From the NCBI RefSeq assembly GCF_001591465.1, contig NZ_BCUY01000001.1, positions 62,001 to 126,000 of the forward strand: DNA of 64,000 nt, written 5' to 3'. Source of the DNA: Cytobacillus firmus NBRC 15306. Lineage in GTDB: Bacteria; Bacillota; Bacilli; Bacillales; Cytobacillaceae. The position numbers and the translations under genes were made by a program. Shown here one piece after another: positions 9,055 to 18,742 of this stretch; positions within the stretch are counted from its first letter, which is position 1; each line of letters opens with the position of its first letter. The notes beneath the pieces were generated by a model. It was given only the letters and a program-made list of their open reading frames with translations. It was not told where the DNA came from and made no database searches.

Positions 9055-9288
9055 TTATTTTTGCATTTTTTCAATGATTTCTTTGGTTTTTGGAAAAACG
9101 CCCGTATCCAGCTTAGAATAAAGCTTTTCTCCATTCACTGTTATTTCAAAAGCTCCGCCCTTGCTTGGAACAAGCTCCATTTTTGAAATCTCAGAACGAA
9201 AGTTCGTAAATAGCTCTTCCGCGAAACTCGCGGCTTTAGGTGCGTAGTTTCACATCATGCAGAATTCAACTTTTACTTCATAAACCAT
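9055..9288 (-). CDS. SelW/SelT/SelH (Rdx) family selenoprotein with in-frame UGA
   Basis: Read through one in-frame TGA (codon 13, bases 9252-9250) this is a complete 77-residue Rdx-family protein. It starts at ATG 9288 behind GGGGG (7-nt spacing). The N-terminus is MVYEVKVEFC-M-M-U-NYAPKA, i.e. the C-x-x-U redox motif at residues 10-13 where relatives have CxxC, followed by the family's Y-x-P-x-A and by GGAFEITVNGEKLYSKLDTG and FPKTKEII. A hairpin begins 16 nt after the TGA. selA is 0.6 kb away. SelW-like proteins are small thioredoxin-fold oxidoreductases. The alternative, a CxxC gene broken by a point mutation, is less likely because every other codon is intact. Confidence 0.85.
9219..9233 (-). 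promoter_or_regulatory. candidate bacterial SECIS hairpin
   Basis: On the minus-strand mRNA, CCGCGA-GUU-UCGCGG forms a perfect 6-bp GC-rich stem with a 3-nt loop beginning with G. The loop starts 22 nt after the UGA, within the spacing known for bacterial SECIS elements, which lie inside the coding region just downstream of the Sec codon and bind SelB. Confidence 0.65.
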
Positions 9289-9415
9289 ATTTTAACCCCC
9301 GTGTGTAATTTGCTAAAATTATATATAATGACATTCTAGTATAACTATTTTATTACTGCAAATCGATTTGTTTTTCCTTCTAAATTGAAAGCAAAAAAAT
9401 TTATGGAGTGATTTG

Positions 9416-10159
9416 ATGGATGCACAAAAATACCTGCAGCGAATTAAAGTTTCGGCTGACCGTAATCTGGATCTTGAATATCTGACAAAACTGCAGAGCG
9501 GGCATATGCTCAATATTCCATTTGAAAACTTGGATGTGACACGAAAGATCCCCATAAGGCTGGACACAGATTCGTTTTTTGAAAAAATACTGCAACGGGG
9601 CAGGGGGGGCTTTTGCTATGAATTAAACGGTCTGTTTCAACTTCTCCTGTCAGAACTGGGATTTCAATCACATCTTATTTCCTGTACCGTTAAAAAGCCT
9701 GATGGATGGGTCAGAGAAGATTCTCATGCAGCCATACTGGTTTACTTGCACCAACTCCCTTATTTGGTTGATGTAGGGTTTGGTGATTCCGTCAGGCAGC
9801 CTCTGCCTTTAACCGGTGAGGAAAGAACCGATGTCAGCGGAACATACAGGATAAAATCAACATCTGGAGAAAAGTTTGATCTTCAGCGGCTTGAGGATGG
9901 CAAATGGAAAATTCTATACCGTTTTTCTGATAAGCCAAAGCAGCTCGATGACTTCCATGATGCATGTTTTTTCAATCAGACTTCTCCTGGATCCCATTTT
10001 ACACATGGCGACCTAGCCACTATCGCTACAAAGAATGGCCGTATTACACTCTCAGGATTAACTGTCACTAAGTCTGAAGAATCCGGAAAAGAGAAATTCG
10101 AACTAACCGAGGAGGAAAAAAAGGAATTCCTCCACGAGCAATTCAATATAAAATTATAA
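9416..10159 (+). CDS. arylamine N-acetyltransferase
   Basis: 247 residues, usual NAT length. Transfers acetyl from acetyl-CoA to arylamines, hydrazines or related acceptors. The catalytic triad is visible: Cys67 in RGRGGFCYELN, His104 in EDSHAAILV and Asp119 in YLVDVGFGDS. Start ATG at 9416 has GGAG 8 nt upstream; a TTG one codon earlier is less well spaced. It stands alone between the divergent SelW-like gene and convergent tdh. The physiological substrate is unknown. Confidence 0.93.
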   Translation: MDAQKYLQRIKVSADRNLDLEYLTKLQSGHMLNIPFENLDVTRKIPIRLDTDSFFEKILQRGRGGFCYELNGLFQLLLSELGFQSHLISCTVKKPDGWVREDSHAAILVYLHQLPYLVDVGFGDSVRQPLPLTGEERTDVSGTYRIKSTSGEKFDLQRLEDGKWKILYRFSDKPKQLDDFHDACFFNQTSPGSHFTHGDLATIATKNGRITLSGLTVTKSEESGKEKFELTEEEKKEFLHEQFNIKL

Positions 10160-10182
10160 AAGGGACAGCCAAACGGCGTCCC
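10157..10182 (-). terminator. terminator of tdh
   Basis: Stem GGGAC / GTCCC with outer loop pairing (GCC/GGC), followed on the minus strand by TTTTAT; also placed to end the NAT gene. Confidence 0.55.
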
Positions 10183-10192
10183 TCATGCTTTA

Positions 10193-11137
10193 TTATAATT
10201 TTGTTCTAAGTTTATCAAGCATATCAGCAGTCATCTTGGCTAAATCAAAGTCTGCTTTGAATCCCCACTCTTCTTTAGCAGCAGAAGCATCAATCGAATT
10301 TGGCCAGCTGTCTGCAATCGCCTGGCGCACAGGATCCACTTCATAGGAAATTTCGAACCCCGGGATATGCTTTTTGATCTCAGCCGCAATCTGTTCAGGT
10401 TCAAAACTCATTGCTGTTACATTGAAGGAGTTGCGGTGGACGAGTTTATCTGCATCAGCTTCCATTAAATCAACGATGGCATTCAGCGCATCAGGCATAT
10501 ACATCATATCCATATATGTGCCTTGGTCGATGTAAGATGTATAGCGGCCATTTTTAATGGCTTCATAATAGATCTCAACAGCATAATCAGTCGTTCCGCC
10601 CCCCGGAGGAGTTACATAAGAGATTAAACCAGGGAACCTCAAGCCTCTTGTATCCACACCAAACTTGTAATAGTAGTAATCTGACAGCAATTCGCCTGCA
10701 ACCTTATTCACGCCATACATCGTAGTTGGGCGGTGAATAGTATCCTGTGGAGTATTGTCCTTAGGCGTAGTAGGCCCAAATGCGCCAATGGAGCTTGGCG
10801 TAAAGAATTGTGCATTGCACTCTCTTGCCGTTTCAAGAGCGTTCATTAGCCCGCCCATATTTAAATTCCACGCAAATACAGGGTTAGCCTCAGCTGTAGC
10901 TGATAATAGAGCAGCCATATGAATGACTGTATCCACATTATTTTTCTTACCTGTATCCAGCATTGATTTTGCATCTGTAACGTCAACCATTTCAAATGGT
11001 CCTGAATTAGCAGCCTCAGAGTCATTTTTTCTGATGTCTGTTGCGATAACATTGTCCGTACCATAGATTTCTCTTAATTTCAAGGTTAGTTCAGAGCCGA
11101 TTTGACCTAAAGCTCCAGTAATCATAATCCGTTTCAT
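10193..11137 (-). CDS. tdh: L-threonine 3-dehydrogenase, SDR (epimerase-like) type
   Basis: 314 residues of the extended short-chain dehydrogenase type, not the zinc ADH type. Nucleotide loop [12 protein letters not shown] at the N-terminus; catalytic Tyr/Lys in [10 protein letters not shown]; the insert [16 protein letters not shown] is typical of threonine dehydrogenases of this family. It oxidises L-threonine to 2-amino-3-ketobutyrate with NAD+. kbl lies 56 bases upstream on the same strand and supplies the next step, so they form a threonine-to-glycine operon. Confidence 0.93.
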   Translation of the reverse strand: MKRIMITGALGQIGSELTLKLREIYGTDNVIATDIRKNDSEAANSGPFEMVDVTDAKSMLDTGKKNNVDTVIHMAALLSATAEANPVFAWNLNMGGLMNALETARECNAQFFTPSSIGAFGPTTPKDNTPQDTIHRPTTMYGVNKVAGELLSDYYYYKFGVDTRGLRFPGLISYVTPPGGGTTDYAVEIYYEAIKNGRYTSYIDQGTYMDMMYMPDALNAIVDLMEADADKLVHRNSFNVTAMSFEPEQIAAEIKKHIPGFEISYEVDPVRQAIADSWPNSIDASAAKEEWGFKADFDLAKMTADMLDKLRTKL

Positions 11138-11193
11138 CTTATTCCTCCAACATTTCCTCTTTGCCTTAATTTTGATGCTATATATAGTCGAAC

Positions 11194-12384
11194 TTAAATA
11201 ATTCCCATTTCCTTGCCGACTTTTTCATAAATGGCGATTGCCTGATCCAGCATTTCTTTCGTATGTGCTGCAGATGGCATGTTTCTGACACGGCCCGTTC
11301 CCCTAGGGACAGTCGGGAAGACGATTGATTTTGCATAAACGCCTTCTTCATTGAGCTTTTTGCTGAATTCCTGTGTTTTCACTTCATCCCCAAGAATACA
11401 AGGAGTAATTGGTGTTTCGCTGTCGCCGATATCAAAGCCTAGTTTTTGGAGCCCGTCCTTAAGGTAGTTGGCATTTTCCCATAGCTTTTCATTCAGCTCT
11501 GTGCTTTCCATAAGCAGTTCAATAGCTTTCGTGCTTGCTGCTACATCTGCAGGTGTTAAAGATGTAGAGAATAGGAATGGTCTGCTGCGGACTTTCAGCC
11601 AATCAATCAAGTCCTTTTTGCCGGCCACATATCCCCCAACAACACCAATCGCCTTTGAAAGTGTGCCGATCTGGAAATCTATTTTGTCAGAAAGGCCGAA
11701 GTGCTTAACAGTGCCTGCTCCCTTTCCAAGAACTCCTGAACCGTGTGCATCATCCACATATGTGATCAGATCGAACTCTTCCGCGATTTCCACGATCTCA
11801 GGAAGCTTTGCGATATCGCCATCCATCGAGAAGACTCCGTCAGTAATAACCATGATTTTGTTGTACTGTCCTGATTCTTTCGCTTCCTTCGCTTTTGCTC
11901 TTAAATCTTCCATATCAGAATGATTTACGCGAATAATCTTGGCTTTGGATAACCGGCAGCCATCTATAATGGAAGCATGATTCAGCTCATCAGACAAAAT
12001 GGCATCATTTTTATCCATAACAGCAGAAATCGCTGCCATGTTACAATTAAATCCGGACTGGTATGCGATGGCTGCTTCTGTATGTTTGAACTCAGCCAGC
12101 TTTTCTTCAAGTTTTGTGTGAAGTTCAAGCGTTCCATTTATAGTACGGACAGCACCTGCTCCAACCCCATATTTTTCAATTGCTTCGATTGCGGACTTTT
12201 TTAGTCTTTCATCAGTTGCCAAACCTAAATAGTTATTGGATGAGAGATTAATTAGTTCTCTGCCGTTGATTTTGATAATTGGCCCATTTGGGCTTTCAAG
12301 AGGGTCGATTACGTTGTAAAGTCCTCTATCTTTTAAATCCTCCAGGTTTTCCTGTAAAAAAGCATCTAAAATTTTGCTGGTCAT
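11194..12384 (-). CDS. kbl: glycine C-acetyltransferase (2-amino-3-ketobutyrate CoA ligase)
   Basis: 396-residue PLP enzyme of the alpha-oxoamine synthase family. Uses CoA to split 2-amino-3-ketobutyrate into glycine and acetyl-CoA. Seen: [24 protein letters not shown] and the PLP lysine in [15 protein letters not shown]. The start is ATG 12384 ([10 protein letters not shown]) 8 nt after GGGGG; longer in-frame starts lack a ribosome site. First gene of the kbl-tdh operon. Confidence 0.94.
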   Translation of the reverse strand: MTSKILDAFLQENLEDLKDRGLYNVIDPLESPNGPIIKINGRELINLSSNNYLGLATDERLKKSAIEAIEKYGVGAGAVRTINGTLELHTKLEEKLAEFKHTEAAIAYQSGFNCNMAAISAVMDKNDAILSDELNHASIIDGCRLSKAKIIRVNHSDMEDLRAKAKEAKESGQYNKIMVITDGVFSMDGDIAKLPEIVEIAEEFDLITYVDDAHGSGVLGKGAGTVKHFGLSDKIDFQIGTLSKAIGVVGGYVAGKKDLIDWLKVRSRPFLFSTSLTPADVAASTKAIELLMESTELNEKLWENANYLKDGLQKLGFDIGDSETPITPCILGDEVKTQEFSKKLNEEGVYAKSIVFPTVPRGTGRVRNMPSAAHTKEMLDQAIAIYEKVGKEMGII

Positions 12385-12610
12385 ATCAGTATCCCCCAGT
12401 ACATTTTTATTGAATGTCGCCAACTCATACACAAGTGTACTTTCAGAGCGGACATTGTTTCATTAAGTAAATTAAGCTATGTAAAGGTTTTTTCAAATTA
12501 TACTTTAACACATTTTTTTGATTTGTACACTTATGATGGACAGATTTTCTATTAGAGTTTCTTTGAGCTACCTTATAATCAGTTTTCCCTTTTATCTCGA
12601 AAAAATCAAT

Positions 12611-12624
12611 TGAATAAATATACA
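12611..12624 (+). promoter_or_regulatory. ArgR/AhrC-like box upstream of arcA
   Basis: TGAATAAATATACA matches 13 of 14 positions of the arginine-repressor palindrome TGAAT-WWWW-ATTCA. It lies about 95 bases before the arcA start. The remaining 12385-12718 region has no gene; it carries the divergent kbl and arcA promoters. Confidence 0.45.
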
Positions 12625-12718
12625 CATAATTGATCTGTTTACTCTATGATTACACAGGGAACCAATCAAACATAGAACTATAGGTCAGGCCATTAAGCCT
12701 TTGGAGGTATTTATTATA

Positions 12719-13954
12719 ATGAAACATCCGCTAAATGTAACTTCGGAAATAGGAGAATTAAAAACGGTCCTTCTGCATAGGCCGGGTAAGGAAATAGAAA
12801 ATCTCACACCTCAATATTTGAAAAGACTTTTATTCGATGACATTCCCTTTTTGCCTGCCATTCAAAAAGAACATGATTATTTCGCCAATATTTTAAGCAA
12901 CCGGGGAATCGAGGTCTTATATCTCGATAAATTGATGACAGAAGCCATACAGCAGGACGAGGCCAGAGTCGCTTTTATTGAAAAGGTCTTATGGGAAAGT
13001 CAATCAAATATCAATGGTTCCTACGATACAGTGAAAGAGTATCTCTTATCTCTTCCGCCTGATGAACTTGTAAAGAAAGTGATGGCTGGTGTCGTTAAAT
13101 CGGATATTGATCAGGATAAGAAAATCCATCTTCATGAAATGATGCCGGACCATTATCCTTTTTATCTCGACCCTATGCCCAACCTCTATTTTACCCGTGA
13201 TCCGGCTGCGGTTATAGGTGAAGGCATTACGATTAATCGAATGCATGAGCCTGCAAGGAGAAGGGAATCCATTTTCATGGACTGCATCATGAATCATCAT
13301 CCGCGTTTTAATAAACATGAGATCCCTGCTTACTTTAAGCGTGATGATCTCTACTCTCTTGAAGGCGGAGATGAACTGATTTTAAGTGATGAAGTGATCG
13401 CCATTGGCGTCAGTGCAAGAACTTCTGCACAAGGGATTGAAAAACTTGCGCGCGAGTTATTCTCCCGTCAGGATGCCATTAAAAAGGTTGTGGCAGTTGA
13501 AATCCCTAAAATTCGCGCATTCATGCACCTGGATACCGTTTTCACCATGATTGATCATGATAAATTCACCTACCACCCTGCTATTGAAGATAGAGATGGC
13601 AGCATGAAGATTTACATACTGGAACAGGAGGATAATTCTGATACTCTTAAGATTACAGAGAAAAACTCGCTGAAAGAAACATTGAAAGAAGTGCTTCATC
13701 TTGATGAATTAGTGTTAATCCCTTGTGGAGGAGGCTGCCCGATAGCATCGGCACGGGAACAATGGAACGATGGTTCCAATACACTCGCAATCGCTCCCGG
13801 TGTAGTTGTCACTTATGACCGAAACTATGTTTCAAACGACATCCTCCGGCAAAATGGGGTTGAAGTCATTGAAATTCTCAGCTCTGAACTTTCAAGAGGC
13901 CGTGGCGGTCCAAGATGCATGAGCATGCCGATCATAAGGGAAAATATTAGCTGA
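12719..13954 (+). CDS. arcA: arginine deiminase
   Basis: 411 residues. Hydrolyses arginine to citrulline and ammonia, first step of the ADI pathway. Motifs: [35 protein letters not shown] and the catalytic Cys near the end in [16 protein letters not shown] 12719 follows GGAGG (11-nt spacing). It is followed at once by a perfect terminator and then katA, so arcB, arcC and arcD are not linked here, unlike the usual arcABDC operon. An ArgR-like box lies upstream. Confidence 0.95.
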   Translation: MKHPLNVTSEIGELKTVLLHRPGKEIENLTPQYLKRLLFDDIPFLPAIQKEHDYFANILSNRGIEVLYLDKLMTEAIQQDEARVAFIEKVLWESQSNINGSYDTVKEYLLSLPPDELVKKVMAGVVKSDIDQDKKIHLHEMMPDHYPFYLDPMPNLYFTRDPAAVIGEGITINRMHEPARRRESIFMDCIMNHHPRFNKHEIPAYFKRDDLYSLEGGDELILSDEVIAIGVSARTSAQGIEKLARELFSRQDAIKKVVAVEIPKIRAFMHLDTVFTMIDHDKFTYHPAIEDRDGSMKIYILEQEDNSDTLKITEKNSLKETLKEVLHLDELVLIPCGGGCPIASAREQWNDGSNTLAIAPGVVVTYDRNYVSNDILRQNGVEVIEILSSELSRGRGGPRCMSMPIIRENIS

Positions 13955-13958
13955 TGAA

Positions 13959-13988
13959 TCGGGCGGTTCCGGAACCGCCCGATTTTTT
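13959..13988 (+). terminator. terminator of arcA
   Basis: Perfect GGGCGGTTCC / GGAACCGCCC palindrome followed by GATTTTTTT. Confidence 0.92.
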
Positions 13989-14150
13989 TATGAATACTAT
14001 TTTTTTCACAGCCCCCTCTTTCTCCTTCCCTCCTTCTAAAAAACAAGTTCTTTTAAGAAAAAACGGAAATATAAATATACTAATGCCCTTTTCAAACAAG
14101 CACTCGTCAGCTCATTTTATAGGATGTTTCACTTAATAATTTATATTTAT

Positions 14151-14200
14151 TTATAATAATTATAAAAAAGTATTGATTTTCCTTTGAGAAATGTTATCAT
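14151..14200 (+). promoter_or_regulatory. PerR box and promoter of katA
   Basis: TTATAATAATTATAA (14151-14165) is an exact match to the PerR box TTATAATNATTATAA. A -35 TTGATT (14173-14178) and -10 TATCAT (14195-14200) with 16-nt spacer follow directly, so PerR bound here would block the promoter until peroxide oxidises it. Confidence 0.88.
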
Positions 14201-14246
14201 TACGAATATAAGCAAGTTATTAAAACTTTTATGAGGTGATTATAGA

Positions 14247-15704
14247 ATGACAAAAAAGAATAATCTCACGACAAGCTGGGGCGCCCCAGTTGGCGACAAC
14301 CAAAATTCAATGACTGCCGGCTCAAGAGGGCCAACATTGATTCAGGATGTACACTTGCTGGAAAAGCTCGCCCATTTTAACAGAGAACGTGTGCCTGAGC
14401 GTGTTGTTCATGCAAAAGGTGCCGGTGCACATGGCTATTTTGAAGTTACAAATGATCTCACTAAATATACAAAAGCCTCATTTCTATCTGAAGTTGGCAA
14501 AAGAACGCCTTTATTCATCCGCTTTTCAACTGTAGCCGGCGAACTTGGTTCTGCAGATACAGTCCGTGATCCGCGCGGCTTTGCTGTTAAGTTCTATACA
14601 GAAGAAGGAAACTACGATCTTGTAGGGAACAACACGCCTGTATTCTTTATCCGGGATGCCATCAAGTTCCCTGACTTTATTCATACACAGAAGCGTGATC
14701 CTAGGACACATTTGAAAAATCCGACAGCTGTCTGGGACTTCTGGTCCTTATCTCCTGAGTCGCTGCACCAGGTAACCATCTTAATGTCTGACCGGGGAAT
14801 TCCTGCAACACTAAGACATATGCATGGATTTGGAAGCCATACCTTCAAATGGGTTAATGATAAAGGCGAAGGCGTGTGGGTGAAATATCACTTTAAAACA
14901 GAGCAAGGCGTTAAAAACCTCAGTGTAGAAGCTGCAGCTAAAATGGCTGGCGAAAATCCGGATTACCATACAGAGGACTTATTCAATGCAATTGAGAATG
15001 GAGATTATCCTTCCTGGAAGCTTTGCGTGCAAATCATGCCGCTTGAGGATGCAAACACGTACCGTTTCGACCCATTCGATGTCACGAAAGTGTGGTCACA
15101 AAAAGATTATCCATTAATCGAAGTGGGACGTATGGTTCTCAATAGAAATCCGGAAAACTACTTTGCTGAAGTTGAGCAGGCTACCTTCTCTCCGGGAACT
15201 CTAGTACCTGGTATTGATGTGTCACCTGATAAAATGCTTCAGGGCCGCCTGTTTGCCTACCATGATGCACACCGCTACCGTGTAGGTGCTAACCATCAGA
15301 TGCTGCCTATCAACCGCCCTAAAAACGAAGTGCAAAACTATCAGCGTGACGGCCAGATGCGTTTTGATAATAATGGCGGAGGTTCTGTTTATTACGAGCC
15401 GAACAGCTTTGGAGGACCAACTGAAGTACCGGAGCACAAGCAGGCTGCATACCCTGTATCCGGTTTAGCCGAAAGCGTTGCGTATGATCATAATGACCAC
15501 TACACACAAGCCGGTGATCTATACCGCTTAATGAGTGAAGAGGAACGCTCACGTCTTGTGGCAAACATTGTTGCTGCCATGAAGCCTGTAGAAAAAGAAG
15601 AAATTAAGCTTCGTCAGATTCAGCATTTCTTTAAAGCGGATCCTGATTATGGTACACGTATTGCTAAAGGTCTTGGCCTGGCAGTTCCGCAGGGAGTTAA
15701 GTGA
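14247..15704 (+). CDS. katA: vegetative catalase, small-subunit clade
   Basis: 485 residues, the length of monofunctional haem catalases of the KatA type. Decomposes H2O2 in the cytoplasm. Signature pieces: distal His region [30 protein letters not shown], and the proximal haem-ligand motif [22 protein letters not shown] ribosome site. Preceded by a perfect PerR box and followed by a strong terminator, so a single-gene peroxide-stress unit. Confidence 0.97.
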   Translation: MTKKNNLTTSWGAPVGDNQNSMTAGSRGPTLIQDVHLLEKLAHFNRERVPERVVHAKGAGAHGYFEVTNDLTKYTKASFLSEVGKRTPLFIRFSTVAGELGSADTVRDPRGFAVKFYTEEGNYDLVGNNTPVFFIRDAIKFPDFIHTQKRDPRTHLKNPTAVWDFWSLSPESLHQVTILMSDRGIPATLRHMHGFGSHTFKWVNDKGEGVWVKYHFKTEQGVKNLSVEAAAKMAGENPDYHTEDLFNAIENGDYPSWKLCVQIMPLEDANTYRFDPFDVTKVWSQKDYPLIEVGRMVLNRNPENYFAEVEQATFSPGTLVPGIDVSPDKMLQGRLFAYHDAHRYRVGANHQMLPINRPKNEVQNYQRDGQMRFDNNGGGSVYYEPNSFGGPTEVPEHKQAAYPVSGLAESVAYDHNDHYTQAGDLYRLMSEEERSRLVANIVAAMKPVEKEEIKLRQIQHFFKADPDYGTRIAKGLGLAVPQGVK

Positions 15705-15720
15705 ACCATTAGAAATAGCG

Positions 15721-15753
15721 AAAGGTGCCAATAACCTAATTGGCACCTTTTTT
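15721..15753 (+). terminator. terminator of katA
   Basis: Twelve-base stem AAAGGTGCCAAT / ATTGGCACCTTT with 6-nt loop, then TTT. Confidence 0.9.
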
Positions 15754-15992
15754 CCGGGTGAAGTGTTAGTGTGACCCCCTTTTTGCTGATCTCCCAACAT
15801 TACTTCCCGCCTATTTTTCAATGCCATAAAATCAACATCCAGCTTTAATAAAGAGCCTTTAATTAAGAATGGGCAGACTTCAATTTATCCCAATAATCGA
15901 ATTGCATTTTTCACAAGAAATAACTTTAGATAGAAAAAACAGTCTAAATCTAGTAAGATATCCACATGGAATATTAGAGAAGGGGTAAAAAA

Positions 15993-17546
15993 ATGAGCGT
16001 ATTAAATGTACAAAATTTAAGCCACGGTTTCGGTGATCGTGCGATTTTTAATGATGTGTCTTTTCGGCTTTTAAAAGGTGAACACGTTGGACTAGTTGGG
16101 GCAAATGGTGAGGGTAAGTCTACTTTCATGAATATTGTTACCGGGAAGCTGCAGCCCGACGAGGGGAAAGTTGAGTGGTCACGAAAAGTTCGTGTTGGTT
16201 ACTTAGATCAGCATGCTGTACTTAAAAAAGGCACTACGATGCGTGACGCTTTGAGTACTGCTTTTCAATATCTTTTTGATGCTGAATCAGAGATCAATGA
16301 GCTTTATGCAAAAATGGGTGATGAAGGTGCTGATATTGATGCATTACTTGCAGAAGTTGGAGAGCTGCAAGAAACTTTAGATAGTAATGATTTCTATCAA
16401 ATTAATTCAAAAGTTGAGGAAGTTGCCCGCGGCCTGGGATTAGATGATGTTGGACTTGATCGTGATATAGATGATCTTAGCGGCGGGCAGCGCACGAAAG
16501 TTTTACTGGCTAAGCTTTTGCTGGAAAAGCCGGAAATCTTATTACTGGACGAGCCTACAAACTATTTGGATGAACAGCATATCGAATGGCTGAAGCGCTA
16601 TTTACAGGAATATGAGAATGCATTTATCTTGATTTCACATGATATTCCATTCCTGAACAGTGTTGTTAACTTGATCTATCACATGGAAAACCAAGAGTTG
16701 AATCGCTATGCTGGTGACTATGATAACTTCTTAAAAGTATATGAAACGAAAAAGCAGCAGCTGGAGTCTGCATACAAGCGTCAACAACAAGAAATTGCAG
16801 ATTTAAAGGATTTCGTTGCCCGCAACAAGGCAAGTGTTGCAACTCGTAATATGGCAATGTCCCGTCAAAAGAAGCTCGACAAAATGGAAATTATTGAATT
16901 GGGGAGAGAAAAACCGAAACCAGAGTTTATTTTCAAAGAAGCTCGTGCAGCCAGCCGCTGGATTTTCACGACTGAAGATCTTGTTATTGGTTACAATGAA
17001 CCACTTTCCCGCCCTCTGAATTTGAAAATGGAACGCGGACAAAAAATTGCATTCGTGGGTGCTAACGGCATTGGTAAGTCTACTCTTTTAAAAAGTATTC
17101 TTGGATTGATTAGTCCCATTTCGGGTAAAGTGGAACGCGGTGAGTATCAATACATCGGTTACTTCGAGCAGGAAGTTAAACAGTCAAACTACAACACTTG
17201 TATTGAAGAGATTTGGAGCGAGTTCCCAAGTATGAATCAGGCTGAAGTTCGTGCTGCTCTTGCAAAATGCGGATTAACGACGAAACATATTGAAAGTAAA
17301 ATCGAAGTCCTTTCTGGTGGTGAAAAAGCCAAAGTTCGATTGTGTAAAATTTTAAACACAGAAACGAATTTATTAATTCTGGACGAACCTACCAATCACT
17401 TGGATGTGGATGCAAAAGAAGAATTAAAGCGTGCTTTAAAGGCATACCGAGGAAGTATCCTGATGGTTTCCCACGAACCTGATTTCTATCGTGAAATTGC
17501 GACCGATATTTGGAATTGTGAGGATTGGACTACGAAAGTTTTTTAA
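15993..17546 (+). CDS. ABC-F family ATPase
   Basis: 517 residues with two ABC domains and no membrane segments, the ABC-F layout. First domain: Walker A GANGEGKST, signature LSGGQRTK, Walker B LLLDEPTN; linker around 230-310; second domain: GANGIGKST, LSGGEKAK, LILDEPTN. ABC-F proteins act on ribosomes (translation factors or antibiotic protection) rather than transport. It is closest in feel to the YkpA/YbiT branch but shorter in the linker; a resistance role cannot be assigned. AGAAGGGG precedes ATG. It uses many CGT and GTT codons, slightly unlike its neighbours. Confidence 0.9.
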   Translation: MSVLNVQNLSHGFGDRAIFNDVSFRLLKGEHVGLVGANGEGKSTFMNIVTGKLQPDEGKVEWSRKVRVGYLDQHAVLKKGTTMRDALSTAFQYLFDAESEINELYAKMGDEGADIDALLAEVGELQETLDSNDFYQINSKVEEVARGLGLDDVGLDRDIDDLSGGQRTKVLLAKLLLEKPEILLLDEPTNYLDEQHIEWLKRYLQEYENAFILISHDIPFLNSVVNLIYHMENQELNRYAGDYDNFLKVYETKKQQLESAYKRQQQEIADLKDFVARNKASVATRNMAMSRQKKLDKMEIIELGREKPKPEFIFKEARAASRWIFTTEDLVIGYNEPLSRPLNLKMERGQKIAFVGANGIGKSTLLKSILGLISPISGKVERGEYQYIGYFEQEVKQSNYNTCIEEIWSEFPSMNQAEVRAALAKCGLTTKHIESKIEVLSGGEKAKVRLCKILNTETNLLILDEPTNHLDVDAKEELKRALKAYRGSILMVSHEPDFYREIATDIWNCEDWTTKVF

Positions 17547-17597
17547 TTTCAATAAACAAGTTTAAATGGTATTAGGTCAATAAAGAGACATACTCAC

Positions 17598-17624
17598 AAT
17601 CCCCTGCCACGCAGGGGATTTTTT
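17598..17624 (+). terminator. terminator of the ABC-F gene
   Basis: Stem AATCCCCTGC / GCAGGGGATT with a 3-nt loop, then TTTTC. Confidence 0.88.
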
Positions 17625-17854
17625 CATTTCAGGCCGCCATTTTATCAGGTTCAAACATTGTTCACAAAAGATTCTTATTTACCTTCAAGTGCTCCATATA
17701 TACCTTCTAACTGACATACACAGGATATTTCCTATAAATGGACCACTAAAAAGCAATACAGGTAATGGTCTATTCGTGTATAATGAGGGGAGTTTTCAAT
17801 AATGGAAGCGGTTCAATTTATTCCAAAATAATTGACAAAGGACTTAAATCATTT

Positions 17855-18709
17855 ATGATAAAAAAGAAAATTGCCTGGATTACAGACAGCACAGCCTATG
17901 TTACTAAGGAGATGCTGGGACATCCTGACGTTTATGTGGTTCCTCTAACTATTACATTCGGTGAGGAATCCTATGAAGATGGTATTGATTTAAATACAGA
18001 TCAACTGTATAGCCGGATTCGCAATGAAAAAGAAGTTCCTAAAACTTCACAGCCCTCCGCCGGAAAATTTGCGGAACTATTTGAATCATTGAAGCCGGAA
18101 TATGATGCTGCAGTTGCTGTTCATGTATCCAGCAAACTTAGCGGCACGCTAAATAGCTGTATAGCCGGAGCAGAGCTGGCAGAGTTTCCTATTTTCACAG
18201 TCGATTCTAAATGTATGTCTTTTGCCATTACAACATTGATCAATAAAGGATTAAAGCTTGCTGAAAATGATATGCCGGCGCATAAAATTGCGGATATCCT
18301 GCAAAGTGAGACAGAGAAATCCGAGAATTATATATTGCTTGGAAGCCTTGAGCAATTTTATAAGGGCGGCAGAATGTCAGGCACACAATACCTGCTGGGA
18401 AGCATTTTGAAAATAAAGCCAATTATCCGCATTAACTGGGATGGGGAGTTTGAACTGTTTGATAAAGTCCGTTCAGAAAAAAAAGCAATCAAAAGAATGA
18501 TAGAATTTCTTGGGAATTCGTATGAAAACCACACAATCCCCCAGGTTCAAATCATGCATGGGAATGTGCCTGCAAAGGCGGAGGAGCTGGCCGAAGAAAT
18601 AAAGTCTCATTTTCCGCGCCTCGATATTTTCATTGGTGATATTAGTTCAACGATCGCTGCCCATGCCGGTGAGGGAACACTGGCCATTATTTGGCAGAAC
18701 GAAAGTTAA
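17855..18709 (+). CDS. DegV family fatty-acid-binding protein
   Basis: 284 residues as chosen. DegV/FakB proteins bind a fatty acid; FakB delivers it to the kinase FakA. Seen: IAWITDSTAYVTKEM at the N-terminus, SQPSAGKFAELFE, the Ser-rich VHVSSKLSGTLNS and FYKGGRMSGTQYLLGS, all family landmarks. Start ATG 17855 (MIKKKIAWITDS) is chosen by alignment to the family; its ribosome site is weak (AAAGGA 12 nt upstream). A TATAAT element lies at 17779-17784. No fakA is in the window. Confidence 0.88.
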   Translation: MIKKKIAWITDSTAYVTKEMLGHPDVYVVPLTITFGEESYEDGIDLNTDQLYSRIRNEKEVPKTSQPSAGKFAELFESLKPEYDAAVAVHVSSKLSGTLNSCIAGAELAEFPIFTVDSKCMSFAITTLINKGLKLAENDMPAHKIADILQSETEKSENYILLGSLEQFYKGGRMSGTQYLLGSILKIKPIIRINWDGEFELFDKVRSEKKAIKRMIEFLGNSYENHTIPQVQIMHGNVPAKAEELAEEIKSHFPRLDIFIGDISSTIAAHAGEGTLAIIWQNES

Positions 18710-18742
18710 AAAAGCACTCTCCAAAAGGAAAGTGCTTTTTTC
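18708..18742. terminator. bidirectional terminator between degV and hmgA
   Basis: Stem AAAGCACTcTCC / GGAaAGTGCTTT with A-run and T-run on either side; ends the aromatic block on the minus strand and degV on the plus strand. Confidence 0.88.

Noticed and set aside
9055..9288. The SelW-like gene as a simple pseudogene
   Set aside because: All codons other than the TGA are intact, the TGA is at the redox position of the motif, a hairpin follows at SECIS distance and selA is nearby; selenoprotein fits better, though a point mutation cannot be excluded.
12385..12718. T-box or riboswitch ahead of kbl or arcA
   Set aside because: No T-box sequence, no paired-helix plus terminator arrangement was seen in this region.
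15993..17546. ABC-F gene as an antibiotic resistance determinant
   Set aside because: No leader peptide or attenuator upstream and no marked similarity to Vga/Msr/OptrA types; only the general family is supported.
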